The position numbers and the translations under genes are program-made. Of a DNA stretch of 64,000 bases, positions 47,051-59,254 are shown in pieces (the stretch's first letter is position 1; every line of letters starts with the position of its first letter). Under the pieces are notes generated by a model. The model was not told where the DNA came from. It worked only from the letters and a program-made list of their open reading frames with translations, and made no database searches. This DNA comes from Zelopaecilomyces penicillatus (lineage: Eukaryota > Ascomycota > Sordariomycetes > Hypocreales > Pseudodiploosporaceae). The stretch lies in contig VCCP01000006.1 of the NCBI GenBank assembly GCA_005765155.1, positions 3,608,501-3,672,500 on the forward strand. Direction: 5' to 3'.

Positions 47051-49893
47051 GTATCCACAACAATATCAACAGCACACCTCGTGTAGTCCCTTCAGTACCT
47101 AGCAAGCCGGAGATGGCATCTACACAGCATCTGAGGGCACAGCGTCAATGCTTGCACCTCTGCAGCAAAACCGTCTCGGCCGGCGACTCTGTTGCCGAGA
47201 AGATGGCCGAATATTTCAGTCTCGTCAACCACCCCCCTAATAGTCTCGTCACTCTCGCAGGTGATTTACTTCAGACCTGTCAACTAGTCTCTGTTATTGA
47301 GACCGGCTTGCGGGACGCCGTCAGCACGGCGCATACGCTGCCGCTGGACATGATCAAGGTCCTTGACAAGAGATTCGGCGTTGCGCAGGCAGACTATCGA
47401 CTCATTGACCGCGTGGTTGTCAAGGAGCTTGAGTATGAAACCAGTGGAGCCTTGGGCCGTATGAAGCGCGGCCTGGGAAAGATGTTTGGAGATAATCATG
47501 GGCTTGATAAGGTGGCTTCCTCACTTGCGCGGGCGCGAGAGGATCTGGAAATCAGCTCTCAATTATTCGTCTGGAACGGAGAGGTCAATGTCATGGAGGA
47601 GACAGAATACGGCATGGGATACATCGGTCTCAGTGCAGCGCTAGATGCACCGCAACTTGCAAAGAAAATCACCAAGACATCGATTCCTCCACGGACAGAC
47701 TCTGTACTTCCCCAGATCCCCGACGGCTACCAAGCAAGTCTAAATCGATCCGCCGCTGCCGTCCATCAAGCCGAGCACTCACAGTCGTTGCCTTACAACC
47801 CACCTGTGCCTCCCAAGGCCGGAAGGGACTCCGTCAGTCAACGGTCACCCCGATCGGTGAGCGAAAAGAGTCATTTTGATGCGCAAGAAAGCTATCGTGA
47901 GAGCCCCAACACAACATACTACTCGAGCCCTGCTATTAGCTCCCTTCATGGCGCCCACCACCACTACTCCCATGAGCCAGCTGCTCCTGATGCCAGAAGG
48001 TCACCATCCCGAGGATCACCAACCCGTGATGACCTGCACATGGGACCCGAGATGGACGCCCTTGTTGGTGACTTGGCAAAGCGTGTTTTTGAGAGTTCAG
48101 ACAAGCATTTAGTCGACACAAAATTATCTTCAAAACTGCCACGGCGCACTCCCGCAAAACGTTTCAATGCTTCTCACTCTGAGCAGCCGGGCACCTCTAT
48201 TGCCCTCCTTACCGCCATCCGGGCAAGGGACCACAAGCTCGTCGCACAGCTCCTTGAGCAAGGCGTTGCATCCAATGCCATTGGCGACCTTCATCCTCTT
48301 AATGAAGCACTGCTTGCCCAAGACATTGAAAGTGTGCGCCTTCTACTGATGTACGGCGCTGATCCTAACAAGGCAAACCATCACGGCGAAGGCCCCTTGT
48401 TGGTATGCGCGGAAACATCATTTTTACTCGGGGCTATGGCACTCCTCAAGTACGGTGCTGATCCCAACGTGTTGGCGGCTGCGGATATGGAAACGCCTCT
48501 GACGGTGGCGGCCATCGCGAACAATGTTCAATTCACATACCTGCTGTTGATGCACGGCGCAGCGCCAAACCATCCCACTGTTGAGGGTAATACTATCCTC
48601 ATCGGCTCCATCAATAAGAAAACTCCCCATCGGCTGGTGGATATGCTCCTCCAGTACGGAGCAGACCCCAACGAGAAGGACCGAGAAGGCAAAACAGCCC
48701 TTTTCCAGACAATCCAGTCCGGTAGGCCGGACATTCTCCTTACCTTGATCCAACACGGCGCGGACCCCAACCTGCCTGGACCAAAACACATGCTATGGCC
48801 GGCAACATATCAGCCCGAATGTCTGAAAATCCTTCTGGACCATGGCGCCGACCACAAAAAGACATCAGGCATCATGGAGCTTGCTGCTAGTATCAACAAC
48901 ATCGAGTCCATCAAGATCCACCTCAAGGCTGGTGTGAGTCCCAACGCAAAGAAGGATGGCATTTATACACCCCTTTGCACTTCCATCCGCGACAACCGCA
49001 CAGACATTTTCCAGTTGCTCTTGGAGAATGGAGCAGACCCTAATGTCCCCGCGAGCGAGTATCCAGCTTTCAAGTGCGTTACACACCACAGAGAGCACCT
49101 CTTGCCTGCGCTGGTTGCTGCAGGAGTCGACTTGAGAAGCCCCAAGGGCATTCTTGAAAAGGCAGTAGCCTCCAATAACATGGATGCCCTCAAGTGGCTG
49201 CTTGATCAAGGCATCGCGCCAGATGAGAGGAGTCCAGAGGGCCACACACCTTTGACAAGCGCCATCCGAGAAAACCGCATCGAGTTTGTCAAAGTCTTGC
49301 TTGCCTCGGGTGCCAACCCAAACATCAGAGGCCAAGACTGGCCGGTCTGCATGGCTGTCCGACACCCAGAAATCCTGAAGCGTATTCTCGCTGTTCTACC
49401 CGACGCTCGAGCTTTCAAGGGTGTCGTCGAGATGGCAGTCGTCGCCAACCAGCTAGAATCTGTCAAACTCCTCCTCGCCGCCGGCGTATCAGTCGAAGAC
49501 CGAAACGGCGGCGTCTTCTCACCCCTCACCACAGCCATCAGAGAGCGCAACCACGAAATTGTCGAGTTCCTCATCGGCGAAGGCGGCGCTGACGTCAATG
49601 CCCCAGGCGAGCATCTACCCATCGTCAAGTCCCTGCGCAGATGCCAGGACAACCACACCGAGATCATCGACATGCTGCTCGACAAGGGCGCAGATCCTAA
49701 TAAAGTATACCGAGGCTGGAACGGCATTATGCAAGCGCTGGAGAATGGAGATGCTGTGATTTTGGAAAAGATTTGCAAGAAGTGTGGTGTTGATCTGAAA
49801 GTGAAGGATGAGTTGGATCGGACAGTGATTGAGATTGCAGTTTCGAGACGGTGGGAGGAGGCTGTTAGTATTCTGTTGGAGAATCCGCTGTAA
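46702..49893 (+). CDS. large ankyrin-repeat protein with poly-Asn tract
   Basis: Single exon, 1063 aa from the ATG at 46702; the frame is open a little further but only with a TTG. The N-terminus is basic and Pro-rich, then comes a run of 29 Asn encoded by one AAT and 28 AAC. Residues about 150-300 are helical and charged (a possible coiled or BAR-like scaffold), ending in GRMKRGLGKMFGD. A Ser/Pro-rich linker follows. From about residue 500 to the end lie many ankyrin repeats, with the recurrent ending LL..GADPN. No catalytic domain is visible. It is likely a cytosolic scaffold; function unknown. Confidence 0.85.
46966..47049 (+). repeat. (AAC)28 trinucleotide repeat in coding sequence
   Basis: Twenty-eight perfect AAC codons preceded by one AAT, encoding a 29-residue Asn tract in the ankyrin protein. 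Perfect codon identity suggests slippage and length variation between strains. Confidence 0.95.
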
Positions 49894-50650
49894 GAAGCTG
49901 ATGAAGTACTTTGCAAACATTAACGAATCTCATATATCCAAATGTATAATACTTGTTTAGTATTTAAGCGTGATTTGACTGGAATAGACCAATTTGCTGA
50001 TACAACAAGTGTTTCTCAAGTATACCTTAGTCACTCCACTGGCAATGTCAACACATCACCTTTCCATTTTACTATTAAAAACAAATCAACACATGCAACT
50101 CAATAAGAAAAACATGTGTAAAGAATCGTGATGAACATTAGAAAATCTCATTTCAGGTTAAACTATGCCTTCACCAGTCACCTGTGGCTTCTACCAGACC
50201 ATGTCCGGGTACACTAACCGGCCTCGCCGAATCCCTTCCCGGCGCCTGTCGGGAGCATTTCCCGCTGCTACTCACCGTGTCTAGACTCCCACAATTACCT
50301 TAACCAATCTTTGTGCAAGATATACTGATCTCAGTTTGACGTATAGGCTTCACAAACAGACGATGGATCATCACTATTTGGTCTTGGGAACATCGCGGGT
50401 CATCATTTGAACCGGCTACTCCTGTAATATCACCGAGATTTTTAAGTCTTCATTCATATTCTTGAACACGGTAGAATCATACATGATATGTTAACTATAT
50501 AAATGGGCAATTGAACCCACCATATTCCAAGTTGCTCTCCAAGCTTAAATATCAAACAACACAACACTTCAACATACCAAGACAAACACAATCCGCAATT
50601 CAGCCCACCTACTCTCAGCACCCTTCATACACTTTAAAGTCGCAGAAAAG
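49894..50650. promoter_or_regulatory. intergenic with TATA box for small secreted gene 1
   Basis: TATATAAAT at 50496-50504 lies about 150 bp upstream of the next start codon. A CAAC/CACA-rich leader follows. No other gene. Confidence 0.5.
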
Positions 50651-50899
50651 ATGAGACTCACCAGCATTCTCGCTCTTGCCAGCCTTGCCGCTGCTCTCCC
50701 CCATTCACCAAACGTCAGAAGCGAAGCCATCGCTACCGCAGATGGCACTCCTCCCAAGAAGGAGGGCGATATGTGTAACCCACCAGGCTCGAAATGCGCA
50801 CCTGATATCTACTGCGTGATGCTTCCCCCGCAGATGAATGCTTGCTCATTGGTGCCCCAACTCTGCTATGGCACATGCATCAAGATCAAGGCCTTTTGA
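50651..50899 (+). CDS. small secreted cysteine-rich protein, copy 1
   Basis: 82 aa, single exon. A signal peptide of about 17 residues (MRLTSILALASLAAALP) is followed by a short propeptide-like stretch. The mature C-terminal part has six cysteines: GDMCNPP, SKCAPD, IYCVM, NACSL, QLCYG and GTCIK. Two further copies with the same layout lie within 2.7 kb (51685 plus strand, 53377 minus strand). The layout signal - EA.ATA.GT - K.EGDxC - C-rich tail is shared, so this is a local gene family. Function unknown; such proteins are often effectors or antimicrobial peptides, but that is only an analogy. Confidence 0.75.
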   Translation: MRLTSILALASLAAALPHSPNVRSEAIATADGTPPKKEGDMCNPPGSKCAPDIYCVMLPPQMNACSLVPQLCYGTCIKIKAF

Positions 50900-51684
50900 G
50901 ACTCTATCCACTTTCGATTCGGAGGGGGGGGGGTAATAACACCCTCTGATGGACGCTTCTGCCAAAGTCAACTACAATGAAGGAGGTCTAGAGAGGTTAG
51001 AGAGTTAACTGAACTCTTGTGTGATGGGCATGGTTGGTGGACGGTTTTGGTGGTTGGATGTACCAATTCGGTAGATTTATCAATGGACAGTCATTTGCAC
51101 AATTTGAACAATGAAAGGTGGCTTGTATAATGAGCACGACAATTGGAATATCTAAAATTGCTTCACAAGAGTGTTTCTTAAGCACATCGTATTACCTTGA
51201 TCTACTCGTATGTATGATTTCTCAACTTGAATGGAATAGCGTGTTTGTAAGTTGTGAAATCTCAATGATGAATAATCACTATTCTCTTGAGAATATCGCA
51301 GGTTGTGATTTGACCCCGACTTTTGCTGTATTCCCATACTATTCATGCATGACATGAATTTTGGGTACGCATTGATGGCTTAGAACAACGTAATTAGCTT
51401 TTCCATTGAACTTTGCTCCGGATCAAGAAATCTAGGGTTAAGACCAAGATTTGAAAACAGATGGAGATGGTGATGATGCGTATACCTTAGTAAGATGGGT
51501 CACAATCTTCCATAGCATCTTGATTATTCAAAGCAGCAATGAGATCCAGAAATACCCAAGCCGCTCTCTACATCGCCAACATCAACACAAGAAAATACAA
51601 GAAAACAACAACAGCAACAGCAACAATACCACATTCAGCAACCCAGTCTCAATTACCCTTTTTTTTGTTCACCCTACAGACAAA
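50900..51684. other. intergenic between cysteine-rich copies 1 and 2
   Basis: No supported gene. The CAACA-rich leader just before copy 2 resembles that of copy 1. Confidence 0.5.
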
Positions 51685-51963
51685 ATGATATTCTTCGGCA
51701 TCCTCGCTCTTGCCGGCCTTGCCACTTCTCTCCCTCATACACAAAGAGGTGAAGACACCGCTGTCGTCACTGCTGGCACTCTCAAGGAGGGCGAGATGTG
51801 TGCAGTATCCGCAAGCTGCGAGGTGAACCTTGCGCCAGGTTGCACACTCAAATCTGCCACGGCAAGTGCGTCCGGGCCAATTGAGTTTCTAGCAGGTTTT
51901 TCCAAGGGGGGCCGACAATGCTTCTTGGCAGACGTTCTTCTAAATTCACCAGCCACTCGATGA
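51685..51963 (+). pseudogene. small secreted cysteine-rich protein, copy 2, apparently frame-shifted
   Basis: The N-terminal signal peptide and propeptide (about 50 residues, through GEMCAVSASCE) closely match copies 1 and 3. After that the open frame continues to 51963 with sequence unlike the others and few cysteines. A cysteine-rich tail comparable to those of the paralogues is instead visible in another frame, stopping at 51882-51884. No intron of credible length can join the two parts, since the only GT...AG pair is about 16 nt. I therefore read it as a small indel that altered the C-terminus. A sequencing error or a genuinely new C-terminus is also possible. Confidence 0.5.
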
Positions 51964-53152
51964 TACTATGGCTTTCACTCGCTACCCATCAGATGGATGG
52001 TGTCAAAGGCAACTCAGAGGATGTTTAGGGGGTTTTACTCAGTTCAGAGGTGATACAGACTGGGACGGGTTTGGTGGGTGGATGGCTGTTGTATATTACC
52101 AAGATATTAGATTGATTCATCAATACATAATCAGTTGGTAAAAAAAAGTATCCAAGCCGGTATATTTATAAGCCCTTGACTTAGAATATGTCAAATGTCT
52201 GTCTTTTTTCCTACATCCGCAATCCCGTCTCATTATGCCATGTCCTGTGGTCATTTGTTAACCATTGAAGTGTTATACAAACATAGGATAATAAATCTGG
52301 AATTAAGCTGCTATATTCAGCTGAGATGTTGATTTTAATTTAATCTCTATTATAGTGGTATCTATGTTTAAAGAACTTTGGGAATCTTCGTCAAAGCTGG
52401 TCACGACCTCCCATACAATTCACACAGTTCATCGCTACGCCATAACATCAATACATATGCTGATGCAAATTCGATTCTTTCTCAACGGCTTTATCACATA
52501 ACAAATATTTTATCTCCCTTTCAAGCGTCATCTAGATGTTGATGAAAATAAATGGAGTCATGTGCTCGATTTCATTTTGTGTTCTTGGGATATCTCTGTA
52601 GGGTATCCTGCAAAATTTCCAATATTCCGATGCAAGCCAGAAGGTGGAACATACTGGATGAAAAGGGCATGCTGCCTTCAATTCTGCTAGTTGTGCAACA
52701 TATTGTCATATACTGGATCTGCACAAGCAGCTTCAGGGTTGACAGGACAGAGTTGGCGTCGGGGAATCAAGCAAGACATCACCCACTATTGCAAATCACT
52801 TCCGCGTTTCTTACCGGAATTGCAAGATAACAGCAAACAGTTGTTAGAATTGCTCTATTATAGTACCATTGAAAGCTCAACTGTGAATTTAACGTTCAGA
52901 GCTGCCATAAACAATAGCTTGATACTAATATGCTCTGCCAACAGAATAGGTACATAACCGAGCCACCTAACCATCAAATCCTCTCCACACAGAGTAGAAT
53001 ACTCTCAAGATGCTCCGGGTTGCCATGAGCACCATCCATTAGATAAATAGCGGCGAAGAGCTATATTTTTGTCGATTTATTAATGAATATCGAAGAGTAT
53101 CCATCTAAATGCACTAGAGGCCCCCTTGCAGTCCAGAGAAGAATCCCAGAGA
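51964..53152. other. intergenic, no gene supported
   Basis: AT-rich, short ORFs only. Confidence 0.5.
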
Positions 53153-53377
53153 TTAGACCTTCCTGCACGTGCGAGTGCACCATTGGGGGAACATCGCGCA
53201 TTGAATTGGGTGCACTGGTACGCAAAAAAGCCCAGTCTCGCACTGCGGGGTGGTTCCACAGGCATCGCCCTCCTTGCCTGTTCCAGCAGTGATGGCGGTA
53301 TCTTCGTTTCTAGGGGTTTGTGTGTTGGGCAGGGCAGTGGTGAGGCCTGCAAGAACGAGGATGTTGATGAATCTCAT
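53153..53377 (-). CDS. small secreted cysteine-rich protein, copy 3
   Basis: 74 aa on the minus strand. Signal peptide MRFINILVLAGLTTALP is followed by a short acidic propeptide-like part and KEGDACGTTPQCE. Six cysteines are arranged as in copy 1 (GDAC, PQCE, LFCV, IQCA, QWCT, RTCR). A TATTTAAAT element (53516-53524 read on the minus strand) lies about 140 bp upstream, a spacing similar to the TATA box of copy 1. Opposite orientation relative to copies 1 and 2 indicates duplication with inversion. Confidence 0.72.
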   Translation of the reverse strand: MRFINILVLAGLTTALPNTQTPRNEDTAITAGTGKEGDACGTTPQCETGLFCVPVHPIQCAMFPQWCTRTCRKV

Positions 53378-54442
53378 TGTTTCTGAAAGTTGGAGGAGTA
53401 TGTGTTGAGTAAAGTAGTTGGCTGGGTGCGGTGTTGTCTTTTGGCTTGTTCGAGGGTCGGTTGTTGCGGTTGTTGACTTGGAGAGCGACTTGAAGTTTTC
53501 TGGATCAACTTGCTCATTTAAATACTCAACTTGCTATTGAATATAATCATTAATCTTACTAAGTCGTGTCTCTTGCCAAGATTTTAGTATTACTTCGAAC
53601 TTTGCCTATCTCTCAGACTCCCTGTACAGAAACCATTCACAGATGCCTTCTATGTGATTGTTAATCAGCACCAAACTGTTTTCGGCTACGAATGTACACC
53701 TAAACCTTTCCATGCTATACTATGTGGTAATATGGGAGCAGTCGGCGCAAATAATGACCCGCAATATCATCAAGTAAAAGAATGAACCTTATTGTCGTTT
53801 ATTTTAGAGCGAAACGTCAACCGAAATAAGCTTAATTGACCAGGGGGGAGTATTGGTCCTCCTGCCAATAACGGTAATTGTGGGGTACAAAGAAGTGTCA
53901 TCAAGGTGAAAAACGGAGGAACAGATGTTGAATGACAACAAGGAGTACGCCCAACTTGCGCCTAGAAAGTAATGTTGAAGCGGCTCGTGTACCCGAGATA
54001 ACCCGATAAATACGAACAGGTTATGTAGGTAAATCTCACTACAAAGTGGTAAAGCATTCGCGGTTGGGAAAGTCAGCTCACTTTTACGTGTTATACGAGT
54101 GTGGTCGCTATGAGCTCGACAACATGTTAGTTATGGACGAATGATAGTGGAAGGAGAAGATGACAGTCTGATTGTAGGTCTTGATTTAAATATATATTCC
54201 TACTTTTTATATACTCTTCTACCCTGGGTTTAATTACCGTTGTAGATCTGCGCTACGCATGTCATATATTTCAGGGTAGGATTGGACCGCCAACGTAGGC
54301 TGGACGGCAGTAGGACAGACAAACAACAATGCGCGAGACGGTGTATCATACATAGGAGTGTCTAAAACAGCAAAATCACTTGAGAGTGACTTGATTATCC
54401 ATGTCTAGGCTGCAGATTGGTGTATGCCCTTCATGATCATAT
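53378..54442. other. intergenic, no gene supported
   Basis: Promoter side of copy 3 and downstream region of the Zn2Cys6 gene. Nothing else seen. Confidence 0.5.
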
Positions 54443-57075
54443 TCATTGACATGAAGTAATAATTCTGAAGTAATCCTCCAAGACACAATTGTCCATTTTC
54501 TGCATTGCCCTGTGGCCCAGAAGAGCCCCGCATAGGCCAAGATAAGGCATCACACTTGTCCGCTCGCTCGCAGTGCCAGTAGCAAGGCAAACGAACACAA
54601 CACCAAGGCTCACACGGAGAAGATTATAGAGATCTCGAGTCGTCTCCAATACTCCAAAGACGTCTCTAGAAGAACGTTAGAGCTGTAATTTTAGGCACTG
54701 ATTGGATGCTATGAGACTCTGAGCGGTTACCTTTCGAGCTCAGTGTTCGAAAGAATAGCATGGCTGGCCACTTGAATGAACGCGACGGCTGAGTCAAGGC
54801 AGGCAGCAACGCAACGTTTTCGCATCTCATGAGCTTTGCTTGTAAAAGGTATTAAAACATCGCCCTGATCGTTTAACTTTGCGGGTATGATTGCTATCCA
54901 CGGCGCATAGATAAAAAACATAACTTTATGATATAGGCAAAAGGTATGCAAAAGACGTTGACTTTGCCGTGTTTTACTGCTCTTCATGACCTGCAGCACT
55001 TTGGCAGTATCACAGAGTTGGTTAAGTGAATTAAGTGCTGGAAGGCTCACCACCCACTTTTTAAGACGTTTCTCATTCGACTCGAGTTGTTCCACCCGCT
55101 CCTGGGTCGAGTCATGTGGCCCCGATCTCAAGATACTGGGACTGTATTGGTTACAAAGAATTGAGTGGCTGAGCTCTGCCACAGCGCAATCTCTGAAAAG
55201 ATCACTATCAATACTGTTTCCAACACTAGGAAAACATCCTATCCAGTCATAGTCGAGCAGCTGCCGTGGACAGGTTTTAGTTCGCCAACTTTGTACGCAA
55301 AGATGTCACAGGAAATTTGAACTTACTGGAAGCATGCCGTGATGTACTGCATGATCTGTTTCTATACAGTACAGAAACCAAACAGCGCGTTCTTCTAGCC
55401 AAAGGCTATCGTTGTGTAGATCTGTTTGACATTGCCGAGGCCGGAAAAGCCGTAAGCTTCTAGCGCACTGCACTGCTCCCGCAATGACATCGCCGGCAAG
55501 AGATGGCTCACAATGACGTGAAATGGTGGCATGTTGTGTGTCAGTATTACCTATATGAGATAGAGGAGAAATGAGAGTGTAGTATTATACCAAAATTAGC
55601 AATGTCTAAATGGTGTCAATGAGCAGATAATTATGGGCGTGTGGGTCAGAAGTGAAATATTACCTGAAGTTTCAGCAAACTGTTAGCAGCACCATGCAAA
55701 GATTTGGAGTAGCTCAGAGTGCTGCTGAGTGCATTAAATGCGTCCTCGAGATCGCCAAGATGAGAATTGGGCGGATTATGTATCAGCGAAACATACTGGC
55801 CGATAGCGAGAACACATTCCGTAAAGGCTTCAGCTACGAGACACTCTCCAAGCCGCTGTTGGAACCGTCTTATCGCCCCTCTAGCGTACTCTTTTTGGAG
55901 AAATTGGCCTATGCTGAAGATAAAGAAGTTGAGATTAGTAAGTGTCAAGTGTGTTGCAGCTGCAAACAAAATTCACGTTGCACCTACGATGAAGATCCAT
56001 CAAACGCAGCTTATTTTGTTATCCTATTAGCATTGCATGGTAATCATTTCGTTGCAAGGCACTTACCATCAAGCCACCGACAAATGACCAACTCATCCTG
56101 ACACAACTTTGCTTGTTGAGAATACTTATTGTGTGACAAGTAATTTTTTGCACCAGAGAGCATAGCATCCAGTTTGTCCATAAAGCGTTCCACTATCAAG
56201 GCTGTTGAATTTGGAACACTGATGGCAATGAGATCTGAGAGCCCGTATAACGATGCTGCTGAGAATTCGACTTCATTACAAAGATGTTTGGGAGAGATTG
56301 ATAGTAAACCATTGAGATCAGGGTGTTCACGACTCCTCGCGGCAGTCAAGTCAACAGCGCTCCTGATAGGCTGTCGTTTGCTCTCGCGAGCTCCGGCAAT
56401 TTGGGGTTCAACAGTAATAGATGTTATTACACGAGAGACTCCCTCACTGTGGCTCGGGCTTGGCGTAATCACTAGAGTGTCGAGCTGTTCAGTGTCCGGT
56501 AGACCCACATGGGCCGCGGATAACGAATTTAAAGAAGGTTGTTCTATGTGCGGAGCAAGTATACCTACCATCTTCTTCAGTAAACGCAAAGTCTAGCATT
56601 GTGGCTTCCTCACGTGTTGCGGAGGAGTGAAACTCGGATATTGACTCTATTTCCCAAGAGAAATCATCATCGTATAAAAGCCAAGACGAGGCAGTTGACA
56701 TGGGAGGCGTTGCAGGTATTTTAGAAGAGGGTCCCCTGTTTGCGGGGGCTGCCTGTACACTGGAATTCCTCCGATTGCATCGCGGCGCCAGCTCTGGGTA
56801 GAAGCACTCTTGGCTGATTTTCTATGGATGTAGACTGGTTGGGATGGTTCTTGATCTAGGTTAGAGCTGCTTACCTCGCAGTTGAGACGCGGCTTAGCCC
56901 CATCACCTGTTTCCATCATTAAAAATTAGAAACTATAAAGCAATTCATATCAGGGACATGCTGGCAACCTACACCGGACTTTTCTTGAACGACATATATC
57001 GCAAGCCCCTCTGCGACGAGTGATACGCCGTGTTCTTTGAGGGGCAGCCACAAGCATTGGAGACTCGGAAGTCAT
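54443..57075 (-). CDS. Zn(II)2Cys6 transcription factor with altered zinc cluster
   Basis: Proposed exons on the minus strand: 57075-56973, 56906-56875 (32 nt), 56821-56569, 56471-56067 and 55959-55664. Further exons are roughly 55550-55330, 55260-54730 and 54660-54443. The junction after 55664 is not resolved, because a small exon may be involved. The N-terminus is basic (RTRRITRRR) then CDICRSRKVRC, the first half of a Gal4-type cluster. The second half reads DGAKPRLNC...EC. The spacing fits CX2CX6CX5CX2CX6C only if the fourth Cys is replaced by Arg (codon CGT). The C-terminal part (LWLEERAVWFLYCIETDHAVHHG, then DYDWIGCFP) fits the fungal-specific TF domain. It lies between the secreted-protein genes and the RiPP cluster and is a candidate regulator of either. 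Confidence 0.75.
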
Positions 57076-58074
57076 TGTAAGTGTTCTTGGCAAATACACT
57101 GGTACCAACAGTCGGGAGTAGAAGGACGGAGAGAGGGATGAATGGATTATTGTCACGTCGCACAGACAAGGGTAAATATGGGCGGAATTTATCATGGACT
57201 CGAAAAACAACCAACAAGTATCTGGCCATCACATTCAGCTATCAGCAGTATTCGCCTCTTGAACATGCACGTGTCGATGCTCAGTGATGACTAGAAATTC
57301 AGTCTAAATTAGGAGTTGACCGACCCAACAGCCTTGCCATCACTGCGAACGCTCATATCAGCAAGACTCGATTGTAATAATTACATCAGCGGAGCAATGC
57401 ACATATCACTGGCTGCACAGACAAGGTGGGCGGTTTATCACAAGACAGGGATTTGCTTGACAAATCATTGTGTGAGAGTGATAGGTGTTTGAACTGCATG
57501 TAGAAACAGAGGTATTTGAGTACTCATACATACAACTTTGTCTGAAGCTCTCCGCATATAATGGCTAAGCGCAAACAAGGGTCTCTCAGCCTGTCTCAGT
57601 GCAGCCTTGTTTTCCCGGCAACGCATGTACGTACTTAGTGACAAGTTCCAACTTGCCTTTTGCCTTGTTTAAGAAGAGCAGCAAGCGGGGAAGCAGTTGG
57701 TACCTTTAGTCCCTTCTCCACATCCCCAAGCTCTGGGTGGTGATGATCTGCAGGAGGCGACCCATTAACAGATCTTGACCGAACCTTACGCATACACAAT
57801 CACTTCAAATGCGGGAGAGCGGCACGCTTCTTATCGGAAATGTCGGCAACGGGTATGTAGCAATACAGAGACGGATTCGGACCCCAAGCCGCCTTGGAAG
57901 TTGGAACCAACACACCATGAATCACGCTGCTAGCAGCGTAACCCTGCCTGAGAGGATATAACGTTTGAACTGACCTTCTGTGTGTTGGTCTTCACTTTGA
58001 CCTGTTCACATCTCCGAATCCTCGGCGACTACTGATTGCGTTTTGTTCCATCTGTCGTCACTACACCAGCCATC
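57076..58074. promoter_or_regulatory. divergent promoter between Zn2Cys6 gene and gluconokinase-like gene
   Basis: No supported gene. A TCGGACC motif at 57877-57883 matches the element that recurs in the RiPP cluster promoters, about 190 bp upstream of the next gene. Confidence 0.5.
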
Positions 58075-59078
58075 ATGTCCTTTTTAGGCCAACCCCGACC
58101 ACCGACACCCCAGATTCTCGTGCACCGGCAGCCAGACAAGGCGGAGTTTGACCCAACAAAAAGACCGTCCAAGTACATCATACTCATCATGGGCTCTACT
58201 GCTGTGGCCGGCAAAGTCCAAATCTCGCAGGCAGTGGCCAGAGCTTTGTTCTGTCCGCTTTTCCAGGGTGACAGCCTGCACGAGTCCACGGCCAAGGCTG
58301 CCATTGTCGGTGCCGCACGGAATGCTGCCGCTGAAAACGCGGAAGCAACACATGATGGCGCAACCTCGTCTGCCCCCAACGAGACTCGCTACCAACGCAT
58401 GTGGCTCTCTCGCATGACCAGGACGGGACATTTGTTCCCCGAAGAGTCTCGTCCTGCAGCAGAGGGGTTTTCTGGTTTTGGTGGTTCTTCCATGACACCG
58501 ACGTCCAAAGATGATCGGCGGGGGTCTTCAAGCTCTGTTGCGTCCGTGGCTTCGACAACTCCTGGCACACCTTTGACCCCATGGAGCAGTGAAGGCCAAT
58601 CTACACCCCAGCCTCATCATCACATCCCCCGCGCCCAACCACCACCACGTTTCCCAAGGAGGCCACTACCCATAATCCCGTATTCACGTTATCCGAAGAT
58701 GAACGGTTGCGGCGTGCGAATCCTGCGCTTCTGGTTTTGGCGCACCCTCAGTTGGAACCTTGGCATAAACTTGCCATCAGAAACGCCACTCGAGAGTATG
58801 GTATTGGCATTATCTTTGTGCCTCTTTACGAGGAACAAGACACTGATAGCAACGATGATGATGATGAAGATGATCTGCCTATTCTGCGACCTTTGGATCC
58901 TAGAACCATGACAAGCTTCCCCACATCTTTTGGAGATAAGATAGCTAGGGTGCAGGCCTGTCTGGACAAGGAGATGAAAGTAACCATCAATACCAGTGCT
59001 GATGTTGAGGGCAAAATCACGGAAATATTGGATAGCTGTAGAGAAATCATGGGTGTTGCACCCACACCGTTGTCATAA
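58075..59078 (+). CDS. gluconokinase-like P-loop protein with an internal frame break
   Basis: From the ATG at 58075, one frame encodes YIILIMGSTAVAGKVQISQA and FQGDSLHESTAKAA, resembling gluconate kinase-type P-loop proteins, then a Ser/Pro-rich insert (about to 58620). The conserved C-terminal part (NPALLVLAHPQLEPWHK, YGIGIIFVPLYEEQ) is in a different frame, open from about 58592 to 59078. The shift falls near 58600-58640, around CATCCCCC. The only phase-correct GT...AG there is 23 nt, too short for an intron. So either a one-base indel or sequencing error, or an unrecognised splice. The P-loop has Val where Ser or Thr follows GK in active kinases, suggesting altered or lost kinase activity. 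Confidence 0.6.
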
Positions 59079-59254
59079 GTAATTCATATTCATTTTGCCA
59101 TTCTACATCCAAGCTTGTCTGACATTTGTAACATAAAACTACAACATGGGCAAAATCAGAAACCTGCCACAGTCTCTTCGGGCCGTCTTGAGATTTCCAT
59201 ATATTAAAGCTCACGGTATGTTATACTCCTCACTGCTCAAACGGTACTCTACTC

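Noticed and set aside
46840..47058. Poly-Val and poly-Thr ORFs overlapping the AAC repeat
   Set aside because: Antisense and alternative-frame shadows of the trinucleotide repeat.
47284..49920. Several 70-236 aa minus-strand ORFs across the ankyrin gene
   Set aside because: They mirror the strongly coding plus strand and show no domain.
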